A DNA stretch of 64,000 nt from Chitinophagaceae bacterium UBA1931 (GTDB lineage Bacteria > Bacteroidota > Bacteroidia > Chitinophagales > Chitinophagaceae): contig DDFJ01000001.1 of the NCBI GenBank assembly GCA_002337125.1, positions 1,168,208 through 1,232,207 on the forward strand, read 5' to 3'. Shown in pieces: positions 24,591 through 34,140 of the stretch. The notes beneath the pieces were generated by a model, which ran no database searches, was not told the DNA's origin, and was given only the letters and a program-made list of their open reading frames with translations. How positions within the stretch are numbered: the stretch's first letter is position 1; each line of letters opens with the position of its first letter. The position numbers and the translations under genes were made by a program.

Positions 24591-26585
24591 TTATTCATAA
24601 GCCAGCAATCGTAATGCATTCAAAACAACTACAAGGGTGGATCCTTCGTGTGCTGCTACTGCCGGTCCAATGTTGGCAATACCCAAAATAGTTAAGGGTA
24701 TAAGCAACGCCACCATCCCCAAACTGATGAACAGGTTTTGCCTGATGATACGCTTGCTTCTCCGGCTCAGCCCAATTGCAAAACGGAGATTTTCAAGCTG
24801 GTTGGCCATTAACGCAATATCAGCTGTTTCTAAAGCAACATCACTTCCTGCTGCACCCATTGCAATTCCTACTGTACTTTTGGCCATGGCTGGGGCATCA
24901 TTTACACCATCACCCACCATGGCAAGTTTGCTTTCCTGCTTGCGTAAAAGATTTATTGCCGATACTTTCTCTTCAGGAAGTAAATCACCTTTGGCTTCAG
25001 TAAGCCCAATTTCTGCTGCCACTGCATCTGCCACCTGCTGGTTATCGCCGGTAAGCATAATCATTTTCCGGATGCCTATCTGCTTTAAATCATTGATCAC
25101 TTGCCTGGCTTCTGCTCTTGGAATATCCATCACACCTGCAACACCGTAAAACTGTTCATCTTTGCTTACAATCATGGTGCTGTTTCCTTCTTTTTGTAAC
25201 TGCTGCATTATTTCCTTTACTTCCGCAGGTAACGCAACCTGGTAAGCTTTAAATAACTCACTGTTACCAATTAAAACCCTGCTCCCTTCAATTTGTACTT
25301 CAATCCCTTTCCCCATAACGGCCAGTAAACCGGTTGCCTGCGGAACAGCGGCATTATTTAATCGTTCCAAACCTCCTTTTACAATTGCTAACGCAAGCGG
25401 GTGATCGCTTAATTGCTCAGCCGCAACAACAATCTTCAGTAACTCCTCTTCAGTAACTCCGTTAACGGTAACAATTTTATTTAAAACAGGCCTGCCTTCT
25501 GTAAGTGTACCTGTTTTATCAAAAGCAACGGCCGTAAGTACTCCAAGGTCTTCAAGCGGCCTGCCTCCTTTCACCAGTACTCCCTGCCTGGCAGCTCTTG
25601 CAATACCACTTAATACAGCACTCGGTGTGGAGATTGCCAGTGCACATGGACTTGCTGCAACCAATACGGCCATAGCCCGGTAAAAACTATTTCCAAATGA
25701 TTCATGAATAAACAAAAAAGCAAAACATAATAACACAACCAATAGAAGTACTGCAGGCACATAATAACGCTCAATTTTTTTGGTTAATTGCTGCGTAGGC
25801 GATTGTTGCTGCTCAGCTTCTTTCACCATTTTTACCACCCTCGCAAGCGTTGAATCGCTGGCTTCTTTCGTTGTTTTTATTTCAAGTACAGAATCCCCGT
25901 TAATAGTACCTGCAAATACTTTATACTGCTGCTGAATCTTATGTTCATCATTTATATCAACAGCAGGATCATCAACAGCAAACTTATCTACTGGAATACT
26001 TTCACCTGTTATCGGCGCCTGGTTAACAGCACTGCTGCCTGCAATTACAATACCATCTGCCGGTATTTTAGTATTTGGTTTCACAATAACGATATCTCCT
26101 TTCTTCAGTTGCTCTGCCGGTATTTCTTCCTGTAAACCATTGCGTTTAATAATCGCAGTTTTGGGTGTCAGCGAACCAAGTGCCTCTATTGATTTGCGTG
26201 CTTTTTGCATGGCCATATTTTCCAATGCATGCCCAAGGCTGAACAGGAAAAGCAACAAGGCCCCTTCCGGCCATTTGCCTAAAAAGGCTGCACCGGCTGC
26301 AGCAACCAGCATCAGAAAATCAATTTCAAATTTTCCTTCCCTGGTACCTTCAATTGCTTCGCTTAATGTATAGTATCCTCCAAAAAAATAAGAGGCAATA
26401 TAACATGCAAGCCCCGCCCATACCGGCAGGTTACTTATAAATTCACTGAGAACAAATCCCAGCCCGAGAAAAATTCCACAAAGAATGGAAAATATAAATT
26501 CAGTCCTTTTACCAAAAATTCCTGAATGGTCATGTTCATGATTGGCATTTTCTCCGCCTTGTTTATGTTTGTGTTCGTTGCTCAT
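24591..26585 (-). CDS. P1B-4-type heavy-metal P-type ATPase
   Basis: A 664-residue metal-exporting ATPase. The N-terminus is His-rich (HKHKQGGENANHEHDHSG) with no HMA domain. The membrane metal motif is Ser-Pro-Cys (residues 312-314, AASPCALAIS). The phosphorylation site is Asp356 (DKTGTLTEG), and the last helix carries HEGSTLVVVLNALRLL, a form of the HEGGT motif. Ser-Pro-Cys and HEGGT mark P1B-4 pumps, which export cobalt, iron or zinc. It follows the His-rich membrane exporter gene by two bases and ends the operon. The whole cluster is probably induced by metal, but no regulator gene lies within it. Confidence 0.93.
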   Translation of the reverse strand: MSNEHKHKQGGENANHEHDHSGIFGKRTEFIFSILCGIFLGLGFVLSEFISNLPVWAGLACYIASYFFGGYYTLSEAIEGTREGKFEIDFLMLVAAAGAAFLGKWPEGALLLFLFSLGHALENMAMQKARKSIEALGSLTPKTAIIKRNGLQEEIPAEQLKKGDIVIVKPNTKIPADGIVIAGSSAVNQAPITGESIPVDKFAVDDPAVDINDEHKIQQQYKVFAGTINGDSVLEIKTTKEASDSTLARVVKMVKEAEQQQSPTQQLTKKIERYYVPAVLLLVVLLCFAFLFIHESFGNSFYRAMAVLVAASPCALAISTPSAVLSGIARAARQGVLVKGGRPLEDLGVLTAVAFDKTGTLTEGRPVLNKIVTVNGVTEEELLKIVVAAEQLSDHPLALAIVKGGLERLNNAAVPQATGLLAVMGKGIEVQIEGSRVLIGNSELFKAYQVALPAEVKEIMQQLQKEGNSTMIVSKDEQFYGVAGVMDIPRAEARQVINDLKQIGIRKMIMLTGDNQQVADAVAAEIGLTEAKGDLLPEEKVSAINLLRKQESKLAMVGDGVNDAPAMAKSTVGIAMGAAGSDVALETADIALMANQLENLRFAIGLSRRSKRIIRQNLFISLGMVALLIPLTILGIANIGPAVAAHEGSTLVVVLNALRLLAYE

Positions 26586-26587
26586 AA

Positions 26588-27202
26588 TTAACTAATAAAA
26601 AATGAAACAATACCTGTTACAATTAATACAACACCTGTAATGATGCCTGCATTATGTTCCCATTGATGCCAGTTTAATTTTAATACGCCTTTATATGCAA
26701 TACGTACCCATATCAGCATACCCGTAACTGTTATAATTGTATACATTAATGCAATAGCTGCAAGAAAGTACCATCCCTTTGTTCCTGCTAAAAGAAAATA
26801 AGCTTCAATTTCCATGCAGGGCGAAAGAAACATGGCAATAATCAATGCAGCAACAACAGCAGCCTTGCTTTTCTTGCCAATACTTGTTTTATGCAAATGA
26901 AAATGATGATGCCTGTAATGCTGCTGCACAAAATACAGTCCTAACAAAACAAGAATTGCTGGCCCGATGATATGTGTAAAGTCATCAATATGCACCGCAA
27001 GTTCATGTCCAATCAATGAAAGCAAAACACCGATTAATACTGTACTGAAAGCATGTGCCAGTCCGGCAACAAACGTAACCCTGAGTACCTCTCCTAAACC
27101 CCAGCCTTCCTTTCTGCCAATTGCCAGCAACGGCAGCCAGTGATTAGGAATAACAGCATGCAGCAGGCTTAAGGCAAGACTTCCGATAAAAACTGAAATC
27201 AT
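26588..27202 (-). CDS. Membrane metal exporter-like protein with His-rich loop
   Basis: A 204-residue protein with six likely membrane segments. It begins MISVFIGSLALSLLHAVIPN, with HAVIPNHWLPLLAIG and LAHAFSTVLIGVLLSLIGHEL like the first helices of NiCoT/RcnA and TauE-type transporters. A loop carries YRHHHFHLHKTSIGKK, a probable metal-binding His cluster. It overlaps the upstream gene by four bases and lies two bases before the P-type ATPase. It likely exports a divalent metal. Confidence 0.8.
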   Translation of the reverse strand: MISVFIGSLALSLLHAVIPNHWLPLLAIGRKEGWGLGEVLRVTFVAGLAHAFSTVLIGVLLSLIGHELAVHIDDFTHIIGPAILVLLGLYFVQQHYRHHHFHLHKTSIGKKSKAAVVAALIIAMFLSPCMEIEAYFLLAGTKGWYFLAAIALMYTIITVTGMLIWVRIAYKGVLKLNWHQWEHNAGIITGVVLIVTGIVSFFIS

Positions 27203-27555
27203 AACAATCTCCTTGTTTTAGATTTATACTTTCGGTAAACTTCACCATGACGTTGTACTAAAAAGTCCTCTTCCAGCCTTATTTGTATTTGAAGAACAAC
27301 ATACGTTGTTAACATCAAACACAAAGTGAGAGCCCCCGGTAGTAACAGGAATAAACCGGCCTGGCTTGCAATCATACCTGAAAAAACAGGGTTACGGCTC
27401 AGGCTGAAAAGCCCGTTGGTAACTAATGATGTTTCATGATCAGTATCAATTCCAATACGCCAGCTCTCCTTCATTTGAAACTGTGCAGTAACAATCCATA
27501 GTAATGCAGCAGGAAGCAAAACCAATCCTGCGGTTTTAATATACTGGTGATCCAT
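27199..27555 (-). CDS. Isoprenylcysteine methyltransferase-like protein, C-terminal part
   Basis: 118 residues with the ICMT/PEMT membrane methyltransferase signature: GLFSLSRNPVFSGMIASQAG and LEEDFLVQRHGEVYRKYKSKTRRLL. Family members are near 195-205 residues, and the missing N-terminal part is the adjacent frame at 27559-27810. The two frames are in phase and separated only by TAG and one codon, so this looks like one gene interrupted by a stop. The stretch could still be made separately from ATG 27555. It overlaps the next gene by four bases. Confidence 0.85.
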   Translation of the reverse strand: MDHQYIKTAGLVLLPAALLWIVTAQFQMKESWRIGIDTDHETSLVTNGLFSLSRNPVFSGMIASQAGLFLLLPGALTLCLMLTTYVVLQIQIRLEEDFLVQRHGEVYRKYKSKTRRLL

Positions 27556-27558
27556 ATA

Positions 27559-27810
27559 CTAAATTGGTAAAAAATACTGGTAAAGTTTCCCGCTTGTTGA
27601 AAAAACCAGAACAACAATCACTGTCATTAACATCAGCAGCTTCATAACAAAACCAATGTAATTCTGAGCTGTGTCTTCACTGTTAAACCTTACAGGATTT
27701 ACTCCCGTACGTTTCCATGTTCTGTAAGATGGCCATACAAAAACAACAGTAAAATACACAAACATGTAAACGGGTAGGTAAAATTTTAAAAAGCTTTGCA
27801 TACAATTCAT
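27559..27810 (-). CDS. Isoprenylcysteine methyltransferase-like protein, N-terminal part (ends at in-frame TAG)
   Basis: 83 residues with two membrane segments: FYLPVYMFVYFTVVFVWPSY and KLLMLMTVIVVLVFSTSGKL, with RTWKRTGVNPVRFNSEDTAQ between them, as at the N-terminus of Bacteroidota ICMT-like proteins. It ends in YQYFLPI, then TAG, then TAT and ATG of the next frame in the same phase. Read through, the product would be about 203 residues, the normal family length. It begins one base after the membrane-fusion gene ends. Confidence 0.8.
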   Translation of the reverse strand: MNCMQSFLKFYLPVYMFVYFTVVFVWPSYRTWKRTGVNPVRFNSEDTAQNYIGFVMKLLMLMTVIVVLVFSTSGKLYQYFLPI

Positions 27811-29055
27811 TTAATCTTCATGTTCACCGGTATTGGTCATTTTCGCCAGTATAAAAAAGGCACCTTTTGTAACAATTATTGTTTCGGCAGGTATCTCTTT
27901 GAGCAAGGTAACCTCACTGTATCCAACATCAGTTGTACCCTTGACAACAGGTATTTTTTCAAATGTTATACCTGCTTTTTGTTTTACATTCTCTTCTTTG
28001 TGTTTTATATCCACTGCTCCGTTATTGCTGCCAGCTGTATGCTCATCTTCTGTATGTGCGCTTGTTACTATAAACAGGTAATCCCTGCCCTGGTAATTCA
28101 CAATGGCATCAGTAGGCACTGCTGGTACGGTCGACTTATCTAAGCTTACCAGCGCTGTTATATTCATGCCGTCTATTAATCCTGTTTTATCACCCATTAC
28201 CCTTGCATGCACAGGTATTGTTTTACTGCCGGCTTCAAAAGCTGTACCGATTGAAAAAATCTGCGCATCAAACTCTTTTCCGGCATTATTGGTAATGGTA
28301 AAATGAATCGTTTGATTGGGTTTTAATTTTGGCAGATCTTTTTCATACACATACAAATCCAGGTGCAGTTGTGAATTGTTCACAATTTCAGCAATGGGCG
28401 TACTCACATCTACATTGCTTCCCAGTTGTGCCGATACCTTGCTGATGGTTCCGCTGATGGGTGCCCTTACAACAATAACAGACGAAAAACCCTGTGAAGC
28501 CCCAACTGCCGATAATTGCTTCTGCAATCCCGAACGTTGTGTTTTAAGTGTGCTCAGTTCTGTTTGCACCTGTTGAAGCCGCTTAAGCGGAGCTGCATTT
28601 CCTTCCACCAGTTCTTTCTGGCGCTTTACTTCTGTTTCTGTAAGTGCAATTTGTGCATTCACCTGCTGCAGCTGCTGTTGTGTTTGTATAAGTTCAGGAT
28701 TAACAATTGTTGCAATTGCCTGCCCTTGTTTTACAAAATTACCAGGCTGTACATTCAGCGTCTTGATTACACCGCTTATCAGTGGCACAACAAAAGCTTT
28801 GTTTTGATTGGGAACAGTAAGAACACCGTTTGCTTTTATAGAATTGGTGAGTTCCTTTTTTTCAATTGTTCCTAACTCAATGCCAATTGCCTTCACCTGC
28901 TCATTGGTAAGTGTGGCCGTATTTTCATTCAGGTGTTCTTCCGCTCCGTTGTCATGCGTTTCCTGTTTTTCTGCTTCGGTACCTGCCTTGTTACCGCAGG
29001 AGCTGAATACTGTAAGAGTGCATATAGTTAAAACGATGATGATGATTTGCTTCAT
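27811..29055 (-). CDS. RND efflux membrane-fusion (adaptor) lipoprotein
   Basis: A 414-residue lipoprotein with lipobox FSSC (Cys20). It has the HlyD/CusB layout: biotinyl-lipoyl-like halves (VPLISGVIKTLNVQPGNFVK and VRAPISGTISKVSAQLGSNV) around a coiled-coil hairpin (residues 120-180, rich in Gln and Leu), then beta-barrel parts. It joins the inner-membrane pump to the outer-membrane channel; both are fused in the next gene upstream. His and acidic residues (THEDEHTAGSN-like loop) near residue 340 could bind metal. The start is 10 bases after the pump gene. Confidence 0.93.
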   Translation of the reverse strand: MKQIIIIVLTICTLTVFSSCGNKAGTEAEKQETHDNGAEEHLNENTATLTNEQVKAIGIELGTIEKKELTNSIKANGVLTVPNQNKAFVVPLISGVIKTLNVQPGNFVKQGQAIATIVNPELIQTQQQLQQVNAQIALTETEVKRQKELVEGNAAPLKRLQQVQTELSTLKTQRSGLQKQLSAVGASQGFSSVIVVRAPISGTISKVSAQLGSNVDVSTPIAEIVNNSQLHLDLYVYEKDLPKLKPNQTIHFTITNNAGKEFDAQIFSIGTAFEAGSKTIPVHARVMGDKTGLIDGMNITALVSLDKSTVPAVPTDAIVNYQGRDYLFIVTSAHTEDEHTAGSNNGAVDIKHKEENVKQKAGITFEKIPVVKGTTDVGYSEVTLLKEIPAETIIVTKGAFFILAKMTNTGEHED

Positions 29056-29065
29056 AGCTGCTGTT

Positions 29066-32000
29066 TTACTTGTTGTTGAAATAATTAAACTGAATAACAG
29101 ATTGATTGTACTGGTTCAGTACTTCCAGGTAGTTTTTCTTTGTTTCAATTGCCTGGCTGAGGAACTGGCTCAATTCAGCAAAGCTGATTTCACCTGCCTG
29201 GTAACTGAGTGTGGCAGCCTTGATAATTTCATCTGCCTGTCTCAGTCCCGTTGTTTCATAAAAAGAAAGCAGGGCCAGGCTTTTTTCAATTGCTGTTAAT
29301 GCATTTTCACGCTGGGTATTTAACTGCTGGGTTTGATAGGCAAACTGCTTTTGCTGCACTTCCAGTTCAGCATTGGCTGTTCTGATTTTGTTTTTATAGG
29401 CACTGCCGTTAAACAAGGGAAATGCAGCAGTTACAGAAAACCCGGTGTAAGGATCTTTTGCAGCCCAAAGACGTTGTGTAAATAACCTGCCTGAAAATTC
29501 CGGCTTGTTCATATTCTTCTGTACTGAAATATTCGAAGCAGCAATATGAATTGTTTGTTGCTGCAATGCCAGTAAAGGATGCAGGCTGTCTGGAACATTA
29601 ACAGTAAGAGCTAATTTCTCTAATGGACGGTTTACAGGTAACAACCACTGGTTTAAATTAAGCAGCATCATGAACTGCTGCTGCTGCACCTGTATATCTT
29701 TATTGTTTTGCTGCAGCATTGCCTCCAGCTCTTTCATTCTTGCTTCTGCTGCAATTTTGTCAAGCCCTGCAGCTTCGCCCGTTTTAAACCGGAGTTCAGC
29801 CGCTTTATACAAGGATGTATAAATACTGTCCAGTCGTTGAAACAAAAAAAGTTTATCCTGCAGGTACCACAACTGGTAATAAACAGTACGTACATCTCTT
29901 TTCAGAATGGCATTAATGGCCGGAGTATTTAACCGGGCATAAACTAATTGCTGCTCAAAGTATTCCTTTCTTGCTTTATAAAGTCCGGGCCATGCCACTG
30001 CCTGCGAAACACCAATTTTTAATATACCCTTTGTATCAGATGGCCGCATGTCTTCGTTTTCTGCAAACACACCTGTTTTAGGAATTTCATTAGCAGTTTT
30101 CACTGCATAACCGGCCCTGTCTATTTCAGATTGATTAATACTGATTTGCTGATTGTTTTTTAGTGCAGTATCAATGGCTTCATTGATGCCAATACGCTGC
30201 TGTGCATTTACTGAAGAAGTACACATCAGCAACAGCACTGCTGCAACGGCACTGATTGTTCGTTTACCTGGTCCTCGCTTTGTCGAAAACAGGATGTAAA
30301 GACAGGGCAATACAACCAATGTTAAAAAGGTGGCAGTGATTAATCCGCCAATAACCACCGTAGCCAGGGGTTTTTGAACTTCTGCTCCGGCTCCTGTACT
30401 TACTGCCATTGGCAAAAACCCCATTGATGCAACCATAGCAGTCATTAATACGGGGCGCAAACGCATCTTCGTTCCTTTCAGTACACGCTCTGTAACATCT
30501 GTTACTCCACCTTGCTGTAACTGGTTAAACGTACTGATCAATACTATGCCGTTTAATACAGCAACACCAAATAAAGCAATAAATCCAACACCCGCTGAAA
30601 TGCTGAATGGCATACCACGCAGCAGCAATGCAAATACACCACCAATGGCACTCATCGGAATTGCAGTATAAATAAGCGTTGCCTGCTTTACAGAACTGAA
30701 CGTGAAATACAACAAACCGAATATGAGTAATAATGCAACCGGAACTGCAATCCGTAATCGGGCAGATGCTTCCTGGAGATTTTCAAAAGTGCCGCCATAT
30801 GTGAGGAAATAACCTGTGGGTAATTTGTTTTGTGATAGTGAAAGCTTTTTCTGTATTTCATTAACCACCGATTCAACATCCCTTCCTTTCACATTAAACC
30901 CGATCACGATTCTTCGTTTGCCATCTTCACGGCTGATTTGTGCCGGCCCTTCTTTAATGGAAACGGTTGCAATCTGCGATAAAGGAACCTGGTTGCCTGT
31001 TTCAGTTGCGATGTAAAGATTACTGACATCTTCAATAGAACTTCTGTGTGCACTGTCTAATCGTACAACAAGATCAAACTTCCGCTCATTTTCAAACACC
31101 ACACTGGCTGCTTCTCCTGCAAAAGCAGTACTGATGGTTTTGTTTATATCTTCCACATTCAGTTTATAATTAGCCATCCTCGCCCTGTCATATTGCACTG
31201 TAATCTGGGGCAAACCTGTTGTTCGCTCAATCTGGGGTACTGTTGCACCTTTTACTGTTTGAATAACTGTTGAAATCTTTGGCGCAAGTGCTGCCAGTGT
31301 ATCAATATTCTCACCAAAAATTTTTATAGCCACGTCCTGCCTTACCCCTGTCATCAGTTCATTAAACCGCATTTGAATAGGTTGTGTGGCTTCAAAGAAA
31401 ACACCCGGTATCACTTCCAGTTTTTCGATCATCATTGCTGCCAGTTCATTATAATTTTTTGTTGTTGTCCATTCCTTCATTGGTTTAAGGGTTATAATTA
31501 AATCAGTAGCTTCTGGTGGCATTGGATCAGTAGGAATTTCTGCACTTCCTGTTTTTCCCACAACAGTTTTCACTTCGGGAAAAGATTTAATAATCCGTTC
31601 TGCCTGCATGGAAGTTTCAATACTCTGCGACAGGGATGTACCCTGCGGAAGTATACAGTGAAAGGCATAATCACCTTCCTGCAATTGTGGTAAAAACTCT
31701 CCGCCCATTCTTGAAAAAAGAACAATGGTAAGAACCAATAAGCCTGTTGCACTGGCAACCACAGCATATTTCCTGCTTATGGCCCATTTAATAACAGGGT
31801 TGTACATACGCTGAAAGAAATCCATCATCCTGTCGGCAAATGTTTTTTTATGTACTGCTTTCTTTGAAAGAAACAATGCACTCATCACAGGGATATAGGT
31901 TAACGATAACAGTAAAGCCCCGATGATTGCAAAACTTACTGTCTGCGCCATCGGGCTGAACATCTTCCCTTCAATTCCCCTTAACGAAAGAATGGGTAAA

Positions 32001-33379
32001 TAAACAATAAGAATAATAACCTGGCCAAATGCAGCAGAGCTCATCATTTTTTTAGCACTTTCTTCTACCGATTCATCCATCTGCTTTTGCGTAAGTACTG
32101 CAGTAAATTTTTTGGCAGTCAGTAAATGCAAAGTAGCTTCTACAATAATCACAGCTCCATCCACGATCAAACCAAAATCAATTGCACCAAGACTCATAAG
32201 ATTGGCACTTACTCCAAACAGCCGCATCATCCCCAGTGCAAACAGCATGGATAATGGAATAGCTGATGCTACAATTAAGCCGGCCCTGATATTTCCAAGA
32301 AAAAGTATCAGCACAAAAATCACGATAAGAGCACCCTCAATCAAATTGGTTTCAACAGTTCCGATTGCACGCTTCACCAATCCTGTGCGGTCAACAAATG
32401 CTTCGATCTCAATATCCGGAGGCAATGATTTGCTGATCGTTTCCATCTTTGATTTAACCCTTGTCACTACTTCCGCACTGTTAGCACCTTTCAGCATCAT
32501 CACAATACCTCCAACAACTTCTTTTTGCCCGTTATAGGTTAAGGCACCGTAACGCACAGCATGTCCCATCTGCACATCTGCCACATCTTTTATGAATACA
32601 GGAATTCCTGCTGCACTTGTTTTAACGGAAATGTTTTTGATGTCTTCTAATGTGGTAACAAGGCCAATCCCCCTGATAAAATAGGCGTTGGGTTTTTTAT
32701 CTATATAGGCACCTCCGGTATTTTGATTGTTTTTTTCAAGAGCTGTAAAAATTTCAGGGATGGTTACATTCATAGCTTTTAACCGTTCGGGATTAACAGC
32801 TACTTCATATTGTTTTAAGTCTCCGCCAAAACTGTTTACTTCAGCTATTCCCGTTGTGCCATACAACTGCCGGGCTACTATCCAGTCCTGCATGGTACGT
32901 AAATCCATTGCTGAATACTTATTTTCTGAACCTTGTTTGGGGCGGATGATATATTGGTAAATTTCACCAAGTCCTGTACTTACAGGAGCCAGCTCCGGGG
33001 TACCCATCCCTTTCGGGATCTTCTGTTCGGCTTCTTTTAGTTTTTCATTTACTAACTGTCGGGCAAAATAAATATCAACATCGTCATGAAAAACAACCGT
33101 AATAACAGATAATCCAAATCTTGAAATCGACCGCATTTCTTCAAGATCTGGCAGGTTGGCAAGGCTTTGCTCAACAGGGTAAGTAACAAACTGCTCTGTT
33201 TCCTGTGATGCAAGTGTTGGTGAAATGGTAATAACCTGTACCTGGTTATTGGTAATATCAGGCACAGCATCAATTGGTAATTTTGTGGCACTCCATACGC
33301 CCCAGATAACAAGAACAATTGTTGCAACAGCAATAACCAGTTTATGTTTTATACTGAAATGAATAATCTTATTAAGCAT
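29066..33379 (-). CDS. CusA/CzcA-type RND metal pump fused to a TolC-like channel
   Basis: The frame is open to 33460, but Met28 (33379) is the start: MLNKIIHFSIKHKLVIAVAT is the usual first helix of CzcA pumps. Residues 1-1030 form the 12-helix RND pump (GGEFLPQLQEGDYAFHCILP, FGVAVLNGIVLISTFNQL). The remaining 370 or so residues are a TolC/CzcC-type outer-membrane factor (long helices such as LRFKTGEAAGLDKIAAEARM). The product is about 1437 residues. Such pump-channel fusions are known in Bacteroidota. It exports heavy metals such as cobalt, zinc, cadmium or copper; which one is not clear from sequence. Confidence 0.93.
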   Translation of the reverse strand: MLNKIIHFSIKHKLVIAVATIVLVIWGVWSATKLPIDAVPDITNNQVQVITISPTLASQETEQFVTYPVEQSLANLPDLEEMRSISRFGLSVITVVFHDDVDIYFARQLVNEKLKEAEQKIPKGMGTPELAPVSTGLGEIYQYIIRPKQGSENKYSAMDLRTMQDWIVARQLYGTTGIAEVNSFGGDLKQYEVAVNPERLKAMNVTIPEIFTALEKNNQNTGGAYIDKKPNAYFIRGIGLVTTLEDIKNISVKTSAAGIPVFIKDVADVQMGHAVRYGALTYNGQKEVVGGIVMMLKGANSAEVVTRVKSKMETISKSLPPDIEIEAFVDRTGLVKRAIGTVETNLIEGALIVIFVLILFLGNIRAGLIVASAIPLSMLFALGMMRLFGVSANLMSLGAIDFGLIVDGAVIIVEATLHLLTAKKFTAVLTQKQMDESVEESAKKMMSSAAFGQVIILIVYLPILSLRGIEGKMFSPMAQTVSFAIIGALLLSLTYIPVMSALFLSKKAVHKKTFADRMMDFFQRMYNPVIKWAISRKYAVVASATGLLVLTIVLFSRMGGEFLPQLQEGDYAFHCILPQGTSLSQSIETSMQAERIIKSFPEVKTVVGKTGSAEIPTDPMPPEATDLIITLKPMKEWTTTKNYNELAAMMIEKLEVIPGVFFEATQPIQMRFNELMTGVRQDVAIKIFGENIDTLAALAPKISTVIQTVKGATVPQIERTTGLPQITVQYDRARMANYKLNVEDINKTISTAFAGEAASVVFENERKFDLVVRLDSAHRSSIEDVSNLYIATETGNQVPLSQIATVSIKEGPAQISREDGKRRIVIGFNVKGRDVESVVNEIQKKLSLSQNKLPTGYFLTYGGTFENLQEASARLRIAVPVALLLIFGLLYFTFSSVKQATLIYTAIPMSAIGGVFALLLRGMPFSISAGVGFIALFGVAVLNGIVLISTFNQLQQGGVTDVTERVLKGTKMRLRPVLMTAMVASMGFLPMAVSTGAGAEVQKPLATVVIGGLITATFLTLVVLPCLYILFSTKRGPGKRTISAVAAVLLLMCTSSVNAQQRIGINEAIDTALKNNQQISINQSEIDRAGYAVKTANEIPKTGVFAENEDMRPSDTKGILKIGVSQAVAWPGLYKARKEYFEQQLVYARLNTPAINAILKRDVRTVYYQLWYLQDKLFLFQRLDSIYTSLYKAAELRFKTGEAAGLDKIAAEARMKELEAMLQQNNKDIQVQQQQFMMLLNLNQWLLPVNRPLEKLALTVNVPDSLHPLLALQQQTIHIAASNISVQKNMNKPEFSGRLFTQRLWAAKDPYTGFSVTAAFPLFNGSAYKNKIRTANAELEVQQKQFAYQTQQLNTQRENALTAIEKSLALLSFYETTGLRQADEIIKAATLSYQAGEISFAELSQFLSQAIETKKNYLEVLNQYNQSVIQFNYFNNK

Positions 33380-33540
33380 AGCTTCGAATGATTTGTTAGT
33401 TGCTGATAATAATAAATGAGGTAAGCAGCAATTGCAGCAAACACGGTTATTCCGATGCATACAATTACAGTAAGCCTGATGATATCAGCGCCTGAAAGTT
33501 TTTTCTTCTTTCTTTTTTTGAAAGTAAAAGGAGTAATCAA
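33349..33540 (-). CDS. Small single-helix membrane protein overlapping the RND pump start
   Basis: 63 residues: a basic start (MITPFTFKKRKKKKLSGADI), one membrane helix (IRLTVIVCIGITVFAAIAAY) and a short tail. It overlaps the pump start by about 30 bases in another frame. The basic-then-hydrophobic design is credible for a small membrane protein that could modulate the pump, but I recognise no family. It lies between the secreted His/Cys-rich protein and the pump, so it would be cotranscribed. Confidence 0.5.
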   Translation of the reverse strand: MITPFTFKKRKKKKLSGADIIRLTVIVCIGITVFAAIAAYLIYYYQQLTNHSKLCLIRLFISV

Positions 33541-33609
33541 CTGATCTTAACTTGAAATCAGAAATAAATGATGCCCATGCGCATCATATAAATTCACTGC
33601 TGAGATTTT

Positions 33610-33927
33610 TTAAGATAACTGGGGAGGTTGCCAGATGGCATACGAAACTTCCGAACAATAAGGATCCTTATAATCAGCATATCCTTTTTGTTCCTGGCTC
33701 ACGGCAGGCGTAATGGTTACGGTAAGTAAACGGTAGTAGCTGGTTGCTGCACAGCAGGAGCAGCTGCAGAAAGGGGTGCAATGCTCACCTTCATGTGTAT
33801 GTTGTTCATGGTTGGCTTTTGCAGAAATTGTTTCCTGCCTGGAAGGCATACAATCCTGTCTGTCGCCACAAGGCATACAGGCAAGGATCAGTAACCATAA
33901 ACTTAACAGGTGAGTAAACAATTTCAT
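33610..33927 (-). CDS. Secreted His/Cys-rich peptide, DUF6660-like
   Basis: Met9 of the open frame (33927) is the better start: MKLFTHLLSLWLLILACMPC is a signal peptide. The mature part contains HEQHTHEGEHCTPFCSCSCC, a dense cluster of possible metal ligands. Short secreted proteins of this type stand first in Bacteroidota metal-efflux operons and resemble the DUF6660 group; that name is from memory and unchecked. It probably binds or senses metal in the periplasm. First gene of the operon. Confidence 0.8.
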   Translation of the reverse strand: MKLFTHLLSLWLLILACMPCGDRQDCMPSRQETISAKANHEQHTHEGEHCTPFCSCSCCAATSYYRLLTVTITPAVSQEQKGYADYKDPYCSEVSYAIWQPPQLS

Positions 33928-33951
33928 TAATGCAAAATTAACCACTTGCAC

Positions 33952-34140
33952 AACTTCTGTCTGATTTTATCAAATGAATATTTTAGTAATGAAGTTGCAA
34001 AAACGAAATATTAATACGATTCACTTAATAACAAATGATGAAAAGCAATGGTTTAAGCAGGGCTGTTATCTGCAGCAATTCATGCCGGGTATCTTCATAA
34101 CAAATTCAACTCAAAAATCAAACTGCTGCATATAAGATGC
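33952..34140. other. Promoter region of the metal-efflux operon
   Basis: AT-rich DNA upstream of the first gene on the minus strand. It must hold the metal-responsive promoter. No clear operator was found. Confidence 0.5.

Noticed and set aside
24591..26585. ATPase with a defective CPC motif
   Set aside because: Ser-Pro-Cys is the normal motif of the P1B-4 subgroup and is supported by the HEGST sequence.
29066..33379. Pump-channel fusion as an assembly error
   Set aside because: Such CusA-TolC fusions are known in Bacteroidota, and the linker reads as normal coding sequence.
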